DNA of 64,000 bases from Echria macrotheca (Eukaryota; Ascomycota; Sordariomycetes; Sordariales; Schizotheciaceae), in assembly GCA_030411725.1 (NCBI GenBank), contig MU839844.1, positions 513,161 to 577,160 on the forward strand, in the 5' to 3' direction. The notes under the pieces are model-generated. The model was not told the DNA's origin and made no database searches. It was given only the letters and a program-made list of their open reading frames with translations. Below, one piece after another: positions 26,001 to 36,987 of the stretch (its first letter is position 1; each line of letters opens with the position of its first letter). Made by a program: the position numbers and the translations under genes.

Positions 26001-28484
26001 GCAATGACCTCTAGCATCCGTACTCGTACAAGTACAGAGCGGAGGAGGCGCAAGTGGTCTGAGCACGGCTGTATACTCTACCCAATGAGTGTCGAGAGGT
26101 GACGCTGGAATGTGGGGGATTGGCATGTCCCGGCATATATGTCCATTTGACAGGTGCGGCGTCTTCCAAATACTGCTTTTCCCAGGTAGCGAACGCAGCC
26201 GAGGGCGCGAACAAAGATGGCTTCCAGTCGGTAGATTCGGAATATTTGGGCTTGGACTACGGGTTGACAGCCAACGGTGGTGCAAGCGAAGGGCGGATGA
26301 TGGCCGACAATGCGAGGGCAGACTCTGATCCGCTTGATCTGAATCGGGATGCGAATCTGGGGAAGCCATGCCGTGGTCTTGGCAAGCCGACGTCCCGGTC
26401 TACACAGTTCTGCGAGTGCTATAGTTGGGAACCGACTATGTGACTCTTGTCCAGTGTTGGGGCATCGCATGAGCATACCCCGCGATGGGCTATCCGGCGC
26501 AACATGCCGCGGCGATCAGCGAGGTCTCCGCGCAGGACGTGGTCTAGATTACCGAAGACGGGAATGGGAGCGAGAGAGTGTAGAGACAGAGAGGTAGGGG
26601 GTGATATAGGTCGTACCGGGTATATGTGGTGTAGTTGTGTGGTCAGGGGCAGGGGGTTCACACCCGCTCTCCCGCACTCTGTTTCAGCCGCATGGATGTC
26701 GATAGCGATCTAACAAGCACACAAGCACACAAGCACCGGGGATTCCTCTCAATGACAGATAAGATTTTGGAATTCCTCTCTATCCCGGATCTTAAAAGGG
26801 CTATGATTTGAAGAGTTCAAGAAATATGATTCTTTCTTGTTGGGTGTTCGTCGGAGTTCACAGTTGGTACAACAAAACGCGATGCGACCCTATCTAGATA
26901 TTCCGCCCCGATAACACATATCCGAGGTCGTTCGAGTTTCAACAGGGGATTTTTTTAGGTGCCCCATATCCCGAGAGATGAAAGAGAGGGAGGGCACATA
27001 CAACGGCTTTGTCGACACACGGACGCGGAATCCATGACATGATCGCCCGGATCTACGCACGGGACCAGAGGTTAAATCCTCTGGGCGTTGATGCGCGGGT
27101 TGTGTTTGCTGGGCTGGGATGGGTTAGTCCTCGTTTTTCTTGGGAAAGTGAGGTTTATCGGTGGCTTTCTACCTGGGTGAGTATTTGAGTAGGCTGAGTA
27201 TAGGTGTGGATGTGGAGTGATGGTGTGAAATGGAGAATGCTGGGTAAAGAAGGTGTAGGGGAGAGGGAGGGCAGTTCGATCATGGTAGGCCGTGGACTAG
27301 TATTGGACGGGGGAGGTGGGACAGGGGGAGGGGATATTGTTGGTCTTCCACTGGTGGGCGGGAGAGAGGTTGGTGGTGTTGGTAGGGGCAGAGCAAAGGT
27401 TAAGACATGACTTTTTTGTTGAGGGGTGCGTGCTGGGGCGGTTCAGGCTGGGGATGATGAGGTATGGATTCGGAAGCGGAATCCACTGTATAGACCAGTT
27501 AGGTAGAGGTGAGAGGTCTGGTTAGGCTCGATCTTCTGTCCCGGCACTATTCTTGCCTCCTTCAGGAGGACACAGTTGTCCTAGTTCTCAGCAGATGTGG
27601 GTGGAGGCGTTCTTCAGGGCCGTTTCAATCCAGACACGGTATCTGGGAGCATACAAGCCGTGTGTTACTACTTGTTGCCTCAGGGAATGGTGGACTACTC
27701 CGGATATGGGCGTATTATAAGAGGCAAAATTGGGTTTCTCGGATGCCTCTCCCAGTTTCCATTGTCTGTGTTGGAATTTTTCCGTTAGAGAATTCCTGGC
27801 TTACAGTCGAGTATCGTGGGATAAAGGGCCAGCTTATAATAACGGATGAATCATCAACACAAACTGATAGAGCTTGCCTCATACCTAGATTTCAATTCGA
27901 ATTGATAACCGCATGGGAAGCACGGGAGGGTTTGGAAAAGGGGCTCAAGACGAAACCAACAGCCCGACTTTCTTTTGCCTCGTTTTGTCATGAACCCATT
28001 GTGGGTGAAATCCTTCCATTCAAGCGTTCCAGCGGGGCGGTAATAAGGACGTTATCGATGAAGGCAACAACGGACATATATGCTTGAGCAGGATGCCGCC
28101 TCTCGTCGTCATGGGTTTCCATTTCCTTTCCGTTACCCGTAACTCCTTGATTACCTCGCTCTATCTCCTATATTATACATGGCTATACATGCCTGCCACA
28201 GACCATGATGCTCAACAAAGGAAACCCCCCAGATTATAGATATTAACCACGATGCCCGGAACGCTGGATGACCAAACTGCGGCATCCATAGGGACCACCA
28301 ACGAGTTTCCGAGGATACCGACCGCTGAGCCAGCCCTTAAAGCTAGGCCTCACAGATATTACTTGCCAACGCCGTCTCTTGGGGGATCCAGAAGGACCGC
28401 GGTCGGCCCAGACATGAAGTCATACAGCACTCCGTACCATGCCAACCGTTGCCAACGGGAGCGATCTTGATGCCAACACACCGA
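23043..28484. other. 5.4-kb gene-poor stretch
   Basis: The largest gap in the window. It contains the promoter/5' leader of the SH3 gene and several frames of 190-240 codons (23165-23896 minus, 24548-25207 plus, 27509-28087 plus). None has a recognisable fold, sensible composition or supporting intron signals. An ACAAGCAC x3 microsatellite lies at 26713-26736. Bases 26.7-28.2 kb are relatively A/T-rich. A long noncoding RNA, a highly diverged gene or a large regulatory region are all possible. Confidence 0.45.
26713..26736. repeat. Microsatellite, 8-bp unit x3
   Basis: ACAAGCAC is repeated three times in tandem (the last copy ends in the flanking ACC). Simple sequence in an intergenic stretch. 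Confidence 0.8.
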
Positions 28485-30008
28485 TCACTTCTGATACGAG
28501 GCCCTGGGCTCCGAGGTTGCCTCATCACCGTACAACTCCCGCTAATCAAGGTCAGCATCCCCCAGTATATCTCATGGGCAAAACAAAACATACCATAGCT
28601 CTCGCCATCCACTCCGAATCCTCCTCCGCCCTCCCAGACCCAACCGGCGCATCACTCCCCGTCGCCTCGCCCCGCCCGCCCCTGAGGATCCCAAACCGCT
28701 CCCTCTCCCGCGCGCTCCCCATGCTCCGCGCACTCCGCAGACTCCGCCGGTCAGAGGGCACACTCCGCCCCGGCACCGAGAGAAGCCCATTCCCCGCCCA
28801 AGTCGGATTCCTCTTGACCATCGAACCCTGTCCCGACCCCGAGCCCGAGCCCGACCCCGATCCAGAACCCGACGGCGGCGGCCCTTGTGGATGAAAACGC
28901 CCCTGCTGACTATGCGCCGAGCTCGACAGCCTCTGATGATGCGTATCCGGCAGATGCTTCTTCTCAAAGACCGCGACAGCCGAAGCCACGGCGGCCGCCG
29001 ACTCCCCAAACTCGGCACAGGAATAATGTCCCGGCGCCGAGCTGCCATCGGGCACGTGGAACCGCCGATCGAACCGCGACAGCGCGTACGTGTACACGAC
29101 GACCAGCTCGACCCCGTAGTTGAAGACATAGTACGCCGCCTTGGCATGCCACCACGCCGGCTCGTTCCTCGGCCGCTGGGGCGCGAGCGCCACGCCGGCG
29201 CGGAAGACGGCGCCGGCGCCCAGCAGGAACGTGGTGAGCACGAGCAGCGCGAACTTGGTGCGCAGATGTCCCTCGCCGAACCGGTCGATATGCGTGCGCT
29301 TGGGAATGACGGCCGCGAAAAAAACCAGCGGGATCGGCAGCGCCGCGAGCACGGCCAGGTACGTCGCGCACACGCCCTGGATCTTGCGCCCCGCCGCCCG
29401 GGCGCCGGCGTCCCGCGTGAAGAACATGTCCACGCTGACGGTGACGACCATGATCAGCACGACGGCGACGCTCGCGAACATCCCCCGGAAGAGCAGCGTG
29501 ACGGCGCGGTGCCAGCCGAAGAGCGGGTGGCACGCGCGGATGATGCGCTGCGCGAAGACGAGGTTCGTCAGGAACAGCAGCAGGACGCCGGCGGCCGTGA
29601 AGATCTGCGCCGCGATGGCGACGCGCACGTTTGTCGGCTGCGTGGCCCACACGATGCGCATCGTCAGCGCCATGATGCGCGCCATGCAGAAGCCGAACAG
29701 CAGGCCCGAAAATAGAAACTTGTAGTTGTGCCGCCGGTTGAGCTGGAAGATGGCCATGTGGGTGGCGGCGCCGAGGGCGAACAGGGAAAGCAGCACGGCG
29801 CAGATGGGGATGTCGAGGTTTGTGGTAGGCAGGCCGCCTGGTTGGGCTGTCTGGGGCGCGTAGGGCGGCCCATCTTGGGTTACCTTGTCTCATGATGTTA
29901 GCATATCCAGTGACAGAAAAAAAGAGGAAGACCAAATACCGCTGGGGTGGTGGGTAAGGGCGCCGCCGGACTACTCGTCGGAGCAGTCGGCGCCGTGTAG
30001 TTGGACAT
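28485..30008 (-). CDS. Multipass membrane protein, DUF3112-like
   Basis: Three exons: 30008-29940, 29883-28594 and 28541-28485, 471 residues. The first intron has a CTAAC branch but a weak AAG acceptor. The last intron starts GTATGT right after MARAM and replaces a read-through tail with RELYGDEATSEPRASYQK. After a Pro/Thr-rich extracellular N-terminus, seven hydrophobic segments follow (first: ICAVLLSLFALGAATHMAIF). Between TM2 and TM3, RIMALTMRIVWATQPTNVRVAIAAQIF is typical of the fungal DUF3112 membrane family as I know it. The C-terminal 150 residues are cytoplasmic and disordered, with a (Ser-Gly)n tract and Ser/Arg repeats. Function unknown; the seven-TM topology could indicate a receptor but no signalling motif is evident. 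Confidence 0.8.
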
Positions 30009-31115
30009 TCCGGTGTGTTGGATCCAGGCTACGCTCTACCACCCGAGCCCCTTGACCTAAGGGAAATAATGACAGTTATGTATAGAAAAGACAAGCAGGA
30101 GTCAGAGAAAACGAGTGAACGGAAGACCAGACCTGGTCAAGTCCCGACAGTCGTTGCTCCCTCGACGCTTGGTTAGAAAGCGAAACCATGACGACGGACT
30201 GGACTCGACGGACAGTGGCAAGCACGCCAACGGGACGCCAGTTTGTAAACATGCAGCGTCAACGTCATGAAGCCAACGAGGCAGCGGAAGAGTGAGGGCA
30301 CCGAACTGGTGCCAATGCAGAGGACATGCAGAACAGTGCCTCTGTTGCCCCCCTCCGCGGCCTTGACAACTGTCCGACCAGCCCGAGCTGAGCCCGTCAG
30401 ACGGTGTCATATCCCTCTCAGCTTGTTTTGGGTGATCCATTCTGGACTAGTTGCCGGGTTGTCATCAGTCTGTGGACAAGTATGGGAGAGACCTAAGCAG
30501 ACCAACTTACGCCTGTCAACTAAAGTCTCAGACTCAAGCGGTCCTCTGCTCTGATGGCATCAGCAGCTAAGATATCGTTCACCAGCCCACTTGGGATGGT
30601 ATTTGATTGCATTGGACAGACTAAAAGAACATTAGGTTCACCGACAGACTCGGAAACAACACCGCACCGAAAGAAGGGGGACTGTTATCTCGTTGTTTGC
30701 CCCCCTTTTTTGAAACACCAGAACAACACGCAACGAAGAAATTTCAACAGTAAACCATCATATGCGACGACACAGGGAATACACACCAGAGGCTTGTACT
30801 AGCCTGCGACTTGCCAATCCGCACCGGTCGACATCACCTGCACCCATGAATGAACATCAATCGCTGGAAAAACTCTATTCGCTCGCTAACTATCCCTCGT
30901 CGTCCATCGCCCGCCACGCTCGGCGTCTCAGCGTCGGTAGACGGCCAGATACTACGCAATGCTGAGTGAGCGGGCTGCGCTAATAGGGACATGAGAAAGT
31001 TCCTGATCGATACAATGTCTGCTTCATGGTTCCTAAACGTAAGACTAAGAACCATTGACGAGTCGACAATCGGGTCGACCAGTTGATGTAAACTCCCACT
31101 CCCCAGATCTTCCCT
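30009..31115. other. Intergenic between membrane protein and PP2A gene
   Basis: 1.1 kb; it includes the 3' side of the phosphatase gene and the 5' side of the membrane-protein gene. No coding frame is supported. Confidence 0.5.
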
Positions 31116-32468
31116 CTAGAGGAAGTAATCAGGTGTACCTAAGCCGGTTAGCCATGTTCACGGTGCGGACAACGGAAGTATTCTTACGGCGAGACACCAT
31201 GGGTTCGCCGGCTCTTGGGCAAGGATCAAATTGCAAGCTAGGCCGGTTAGCAACACTCTAAACCCAGTGACAGATACCCACAAGGTGTATTTGAGATGCT
31301 CGTCTATCTCCATGATGGCGGCTTGGTTACCGCAGCGGTAACAATAGTTCGGTGCTGCGCCAAGTTAGACTCGTTCCCATCATGTGCCGGGAAGCATACC
31401 AGAAAATATCGTCACGACATTCCGATCCTGAGACCAATTGTACCCTTCCATGACCAATTGGTGCGCCCGGGCAATCAGTGTGAGACCGTTGTTGTGGTTG
31501 AATGCTTCCGAAATGTCCTGGCCAAACGTATACCCGGCGCCGCGGGGGGAGATACCCCAGCCGCAGCGGTCATCGGGGTCCGACCACAACAGATCGCACA
31601 TAGGGCCCTCGTGCGGCACCTCCTGAATTCTGTCCAGCGCCCTGATATTGTCTAGTGTGTCGATACTAGGCGACAAGCCCCCGTGGAGGCAGAAAATCTG
31701 GTTGTCAATGAGGGCGGTGAGTGGGAGGAAGTCGAACAGGTCCGTGAAGTATTTCCACACATTAGCGTTGCCGTACTTCCGTAGACACTCGTCATAGAAT
31801 CCATAGACTTGTGTGATTTGACGCGACTCGTGGTTTCCTCGCAGGATCGTGATCCGGCTGGGGTATCGAATCTTGAGCGCCACAAGCAGCGTCACCGTCT
31901 CGACTGAGTAGTAGCCGCGGTCGACATAATCCCCTACACCGCCAGACACCGTCAGAACCCACCCTCTTGCGTCTCCGGAAGAAGCATACCCATGAAGAGA
32001 TAGTTGGTATCCGGATTCGACCCGCCAATCTTGAACAGCTCCATCAGGTCATGGAACTGGCCGTGGATGTCGCCGCAAACGGTCACAGGGCATTTCTGCG
32101 TGCTTGTCAGCAAGCCACAGGAGCGACTCCTCGGCGTGGATACGTACCACGTGCTGTACGTTGGACTCTAGTTGGAGAACTTCGCGTGCCTAGATGCCAT
32201 GCCCGTGTCAACAAGACCTCGTCGTTGCGGGCGCACGCGACCCCCGCGTTGGGAGGCGGGGTCACCGCTGCTTCGACGGCAGCAGCTCGCGCGGTCCATG
32301 GGGACGACAAACCTTCTCGCAAAGCCTCTGGACGTCCACCTCGGCCAGCTGTTTGCACTCCATGAGGCTCTCGATCCAGCCGTCGAGCGTCGGGATTGTC
32401 GCCGGCTCCAGCGTCACGGCCGGGAGATCTGTGGGGGCGCGCCCGACGTCCTCCATATTCGTATCCAT
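31116..32468 (-). CDS. pphA: Serine/threonine protein phosphatase 2A catalytic subunit
   Basis: Seven exons: 32468-32313, 32189-32148, 32095-31990, 31933-31400, 31354-31282, 31237-31188 and 31138-31116, 327 residues. All PPP-family metal and catalytic motifs are present: VCGDIHGQFHDL, GDYVDRGYYSVE, RGNHESRQI, HGGLSPSID, RAHQLVMEGY, FSAPNYCYRCGN. The C-terminus reads ...VSRRTPDYFL, the conserved tail that is carboxyl-methylated on Leu in PP2A and binds the scaffold and B subunits. An N-terminal extension of about 20 residues (MDTNMEDVGRAPTDLPAVTL) precedes the usual start region; a second ATG (residue 5) is an alternative. The two 3'-most introns are only 44 and 49 nt. Confidence 0.97.
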
Positions 32469-33062
32469 AATTGCAAATCTCTTGGACTAAGGACTTGGTG
32501 TCGAGTCGCGGTTCCGTGCGTACGAGAGTGCAAGTCGAGCGCCGGCGAAGGTGGCCGGTGGTGAGGCTGGTTGGGAATGACGTTGATGCTTTTCTCTTGG
32601 GCGCGCCGCGGCTTCCCACTCTTCAAAATTGGGCAGGCGGGCGGTGGTCGGGACAGTGCGTCGCGGAACAGGCTCACTATTGGGCAGGAAGGTTCGGGGT
32701 CGAGATGGGTTTTGCGACGAGCGACGGGTATGGAGCAAGAAGCTGCGAGGCCTGCAGGCTTGCCTTGGTCGGATTCTATGATACGGGCTTTCTCGTTGCG
32801 GTGATGTGTGAGGAGGGGAAAGAGCGTGCAAGCATTTCATGGGTTCGTGAAATTACAGCGGCCCTTGCTGAAAGTGGACTGGTCGCTGATGCGATTGCCC
32901 AAGCAGCTGAGGCATCCATGCGACGCTGCGGCGGGCTGGAAGGTCCTAGCTTCTCAGAGCTTGCCCCGCTCCCCCTTTTCAAGCTTTACACAGTACATAC
33001 CGACGTCGGTACACAAACACGCCTTCCATTTCCATTGTATATTTTATCTACATATCCACCGC
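32469..33062. other. Intergenic, PP2A promoter and EXO84 3' side
   Basis: About 590 bp. A long plus-strand frame crosses it but is mostly the antisense of the flanks and has no protein-like features. Confidence 0.5.
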
Positions 33063-35260
33063 TTAAGACAACCCCAGGCCAACCGGACCATCGCCCGTGC
33101 CGTTTGCTGTAGCCATGTTCTTGCCCACTTGATTCCGGAAGTCAAGCCCGACCTCGGACAGCATCTTTGCGTGCTCCCGCGCCCTGTCCATACACTGTGT
33201 CCATACCTCGCCACCCTCCTCGGTACTGCTGAGCTGTCTCGCGAGGATTGTGTTGAACGAGTCCACCTCTTCTTTAGCCCACTTGACGCACGCGCTCATC
33301 ATGGAAACCGGAAAGCACGCCTGGAAGCAGCCGATCGTGTTCCGGATGATGGTGAAGTACACAAACGAGATCTCCCAGATGTACAGGTGCAAATCGCCCT
33401 GGAAAATGCATTGCCTAGCACCGGGTTAGCCGTTTGCCCGAGCATGTAATCCAAAAACTCACCTGCACCGCTTCTGGATGGTCTCGCTCCGGGCCTCGAG
33501 GTAGGTCTCGCGAGCCCGGTCCTGAAAGCCCAGTCGCTCCAACCAGTTGACGTTGCGAATCGTCTTCTTCTGGTCGTTATGCGTCTGGACCAGCTCCCGT
33601 ACCACTAACGCCGCTAGCTTCGTGCACCTCTCGTCTACCTTGAACGAGATGAAGTCCTGAGCGATGACGTTGTTTTTGAGGCTAACCGCCAAGCTCTTGA
33701 GCTTTTGAATTCGGGCGACGGCCGGCTCGATCTGCTGCAGCGCAATGTTGATGTCGAGCTCGTCCATCTGCCCCTCAACCCACCGCAGATTCTGCTGCTT
33801 GCCATCAACCTCAATGAGCATGTCTTTGATGTCCGAAAGTGTCTCCAGGAGTTCCGCTTTTTGGAGGAGACCAGGGTCGCGGGATGCGAAGTAGTTGATA
33901 GTCTCCTTGGCCTTGTTCGTGGCCTCGCGCTCCGACTGGAGATTCCTGCGCAGCTCCTCAACCGTCTTGCGAATGTTGAGAATGAGGGCAGGCTTCTCCG
34001 CATCCTCGGGCTTCTCTGTCCGGTAGATGAACGACTCGTTCTGCCCGCCGCCTCGTACCATGATGGCGTCGGCGAGCTTGTTCCTCCCGCTGGACGAGTC
34101 GCCCGTTCCGGCCATGTCAACAACCTCTACATCCAGGAGATGCCAGCACCGGTCCGCGACCAGTTTTGTTAGCGGCCCTCGGTCGTTCGGCGTGTTGGGC
34201 GCATCATTCTTGCGCTTCTTTCGCGAAGCAACCAAGAGGTGGTCATTTAAGAGGAAGATCTGCATCGACCTTCTTGACTTGTAGGTCGCGTTGTCCAGCT
34301 CGATCCACTGGCCAGCGTTCTGGACAACGTGGCGGCCCTGGGAGTTGGGCAGAAACTTTTGGGATCCCTCGACATTCTTGTAGAGTGCTTGCATCTGCGA
34401 ACTCCAAAGCGCAGTTCGATCCGCGACCGAGCTGCGCTTATCTCTTTTGCTGAGTCCCATTGAGAATTCCCCATTCATGCCTGACGACTCGGCACCGGTT
34501 GAGCTAGATCGCAAGGCTGTCGTGTTCGTCTTCAACTCGGCCATGAGGTTACGCAGCGTGCGCATCTCGCCCTTGAGCTTCTCCGCCTCTTTGCTGATCT
34601 TGATGAACTGGGTGCGGTTCTGGTACACGTTTTGCTGAAGGTCGCTCTCCGCGCGGGCCTTCAGTCCTCTCAGGGACTCTTCATACTCGCGAATCTGGTC
34701 CTCGGTCGCATCGCTTAGGACCTCGGCAACATCTTATCCGTTTAGTACTTGTCATTGAACAACCGGGGAACCGGGGATACGTACATTGCTCAGCCGAGAG
34801 TTTGGGATCCCTTAGGGCTCTCACGTCCACCTGGGGGGCTGCTCCTCCACTGCTCCCCCCTCTGGAGCGCGGCGGAGGTCGATTCTGCGACTCGTACCTG
34901 TCGATGTTTTGCAGCGACGGCATAGGCTCCGCCGTCGGATCGAAGTTCTTGGGCAGGTTATTGAAGCGCGTCGAATAGCGTCGCTTGACTAGGTCTGAGG
35001 TCTATATGACAAACAGCTATGTCAGTTGCCGTTGCGATGTGAATAGCGACCCGAAGTCTCACCTTGGCACTGCTCTGCGGCGGTGGTCGCGGCCGCGAAC
35101 GTGGAGCCCCATCAGCGGGAGCCGGCCGGCTCGCGGGCCCTCGCACACCGGCATCATCTTGAGGAATCGGTCCCGAGATCTGACGGGGTGCGCTGATGGT
35201 GGGCCGGCCCTTTCTCTTTCCTCCGCTGCGGAGAGAGATCTTGGATCGCTCCTCAGACAT
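33063..35260 (-). CDS. EXO84: Exocyst complex component Exo84
   Basis: Four exons: 35260-35063, 35001-34785, 34732-33463 and 33414-33063, 678 residues. Splicing joins SSAK/TSDLVKRRYSTRFNN, SAEQ/YVAEVLSDATEDQ and KRCR/QCIFQGDLHLYIWE, all in frame. The N-terminus is disordered and basic. A coiled coil follows (about 150-230, EAEKLKGEMRTLRNLMAELK). The PH-like domain covers about 265-400 (RSMQIFLLNDHLLVASRKK... then WHLLDVEVVDM). The rest is the helical Exo84 C-terminal rod with DGKQQNLRWVEGQMDELD. Exo84 is one of eight exocyst subunits tethering secretory vesicles at the hyphal tip. It is divergent from TOM20 (492 bp between starts). Confidence 0.93.
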
Positions 35261-35752
35261 GGCGGCGTCTCGGTCTCGGTCTCGGCCAATGCGATTGATT
35301 CACTGATAAATGCGCCGCAGCTGCACAGGAACAGGGCGCTCGTGGACAACAGCACTGCACTGGGCAGTGTCTCGAGATCGTTGTCGGTTTGCAGATGGAA
35401 GTTGCAGAGACGGCTTCAGACGTGCACCGACACGTCGTCTCGGATTGGCCTTGGCTCGGGAAGACAGCTGCTGCACGCACAACCGGGGTGGGGCCTGTAA
35501 GCCGCCTGGTCTGTGCGGACTTAGCGTCATTGCAGCTTTCCAATCGGCCGGCAACAAAAAATTGACGAGGCTTGCCCAAGATCCGATGGTCGAGTGTGAA
35601 AGCCGCGACTTCATCTGCCAGCTTCTTCGCTCCCAGCATCCCGAACGGCCACAGTTCTTGTCCCTTTGAATAGTCCTTTGAGGAGTTTCTTTCGGTCCCT
35701 CCGTCGAATATTCGATAGTACTTTGATCCAGTGAGACAGAACAGCCGCCAAG

Positions 35753-36514
35753 ATGTCGCAACAGTCAACAACCACCATTGTGACCGCAGCCATCGCGGCC
35801 GTGGCCACTGGTGCGCTAGGTGGGTGCAAAGAAACCTCGTCGCCGCCGGTGAAACTTTGTCCTTTGCGGCTAACATTTCCTTCCAGCGTACGCAGTATAC
35901 TTTGACTACCGCCGCCGCACCGACCCCAACTTCCGGCGACAGCTCCGGCGCAACGAGAAGAAGCAGGCCCGAGTGAGCAAGGAGCAGGCCGAGGCGCAAC
36001 ACCAAGCGCAGAGGCAATACATCAAGAAGCTGGTAGACGAGGCTAAGGACGAGGGCTTCCCCGTGTCGTCGGACGAGAAGGAGTCATACTTCCTCGAACA
36101 GGTTCAGGCCGGCGAGCAACTGGGCGCCGATCGTGAGTCCCTCTTCAGATCAAATTTGCTGTGAGATGGATTGTACGGAGCTAACCAATGCCCCAATCAA
36201 TAGCCTCCAAGGTGGTTGACGCAGCTCTCGCCTTCTACAAGGCCCTCAAGGTCTACCCCACCCCCAATGACCTGATCAACATCTATGACAAGACCGTGTC
36301 CAAGGTAAGCGACACCCAGAGGTGTTCCTGGCGCACCTTTAGCCCGGGCAATCGTGCTGACACTGCTTCCCAGCCCATCCTAGACGTCCTCGCCGAGATG
36401 ATCGCCTACGACGGCACCATCAAGCTCACCACCAGCTATACCACACCCGGGCAACCCGACGTCGCCGAGCTGATGCGCGAAATGGGCATGGCCGCCGGTG
36501 TCAGTCTTGACTAG
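35753..36514 (+). CDS. TOM20: Mitochondrial import receptor subunit Tom20
   Basis: Four exons: 35753-35819, 35887-36132, 36204-36304 and 36374-36514, 184 residues, the normal Tom20 length. An N-terminal membrane anchor (VTAAIAAVATGALAYAVYFDY) is followed by a basic stretch RRRTDPNFRRQLRRNEKKQ. Next come a charged helix and the presequence-binding TPR-like domain with FLEQVQAGEQLGADPSKVVDAALAFYKALKVYP and ILDVLAEM. It is anchored in the outer mitochondrial membrane and binds amphipathic presequences as part of the TOM complex. Confidence 0.95.
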
Positions 36515-36987
36515 GTGCTTATCAGTCTCGACTAGGCTTCAAAAAATCTCGTCACTAAGGTGGGAGGGAATCGTGGTGGGAATCGCGATGAAGTCTGCGT
36601 ATCGCGGGTACCCTCCGATTTGGGCTAGAACCTGACGAGATGCCGCCCTTTCTTCGAATGTGATGTGTCTCGGCCACTGTGAGCCGATTACTCCTTAAAA
36701 TCTCCCTGCTCGGCCACAAACCCCCCTTTTCAAGCGAAACTCGACAGCAGCACGATTGTGTTCCGAGTTCTTGCGTTGTACATTATGTGCTTTTTGTGTT
36801 TGGGATGGTAGACTTGGTGGAATGGTTACTGGGGCGATGTAAAGAACAGTGTACATAAACGGACATCGGCGAATGGCATTAGGGGCGGGTTTGCGAGCCT
36901 TGCTTCTGCATTAATGACACGACTTTTAGAACACGATCGCAAAGCACGGGTGATGCGCTTTTATTCCAAAATGTGCATTCTATGTCT
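36515..36987. other. Convergent 3' region between TOM20 and TYW1
   Basis: 473 bp holding the 3' untranslated regions of both genes. No coding frame. Confidence 0.5.

Noticed and set aside
26713..26736. Short direct repeats considered as a CRISPR-like array
   Set aside because: Unit of 8 bp with no spacers; a plain microsatellite in a eukaryotic genome.
27509..28087. 192-codon plus-strand frame in the gene-poor region
   Set aside because: No recognisable motif, no supporting introns, mixed composition; kept as unproven.
28885..29715. 276-codon plus-strand frame
   Set aside because: Antisense of the DUF3112-like membrane gene; composition is extreme Arg/His/Asp, as expected for a shadow frame.
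28964..29935. 323-codon minus-strand frame overlapping the membrane protein
   Set aside because: Out-of-frame reading of the same strand, Arg/Pro/Ala-rich; the frame with seven membrane helices is clearly the real one.
32471..33112. 213-codon plus-strand frame between PP2A and EXO84
   Set aside because: Starts inside the PP2A 5' region, ends inside EXO84 antisense and has no recognisable domain.
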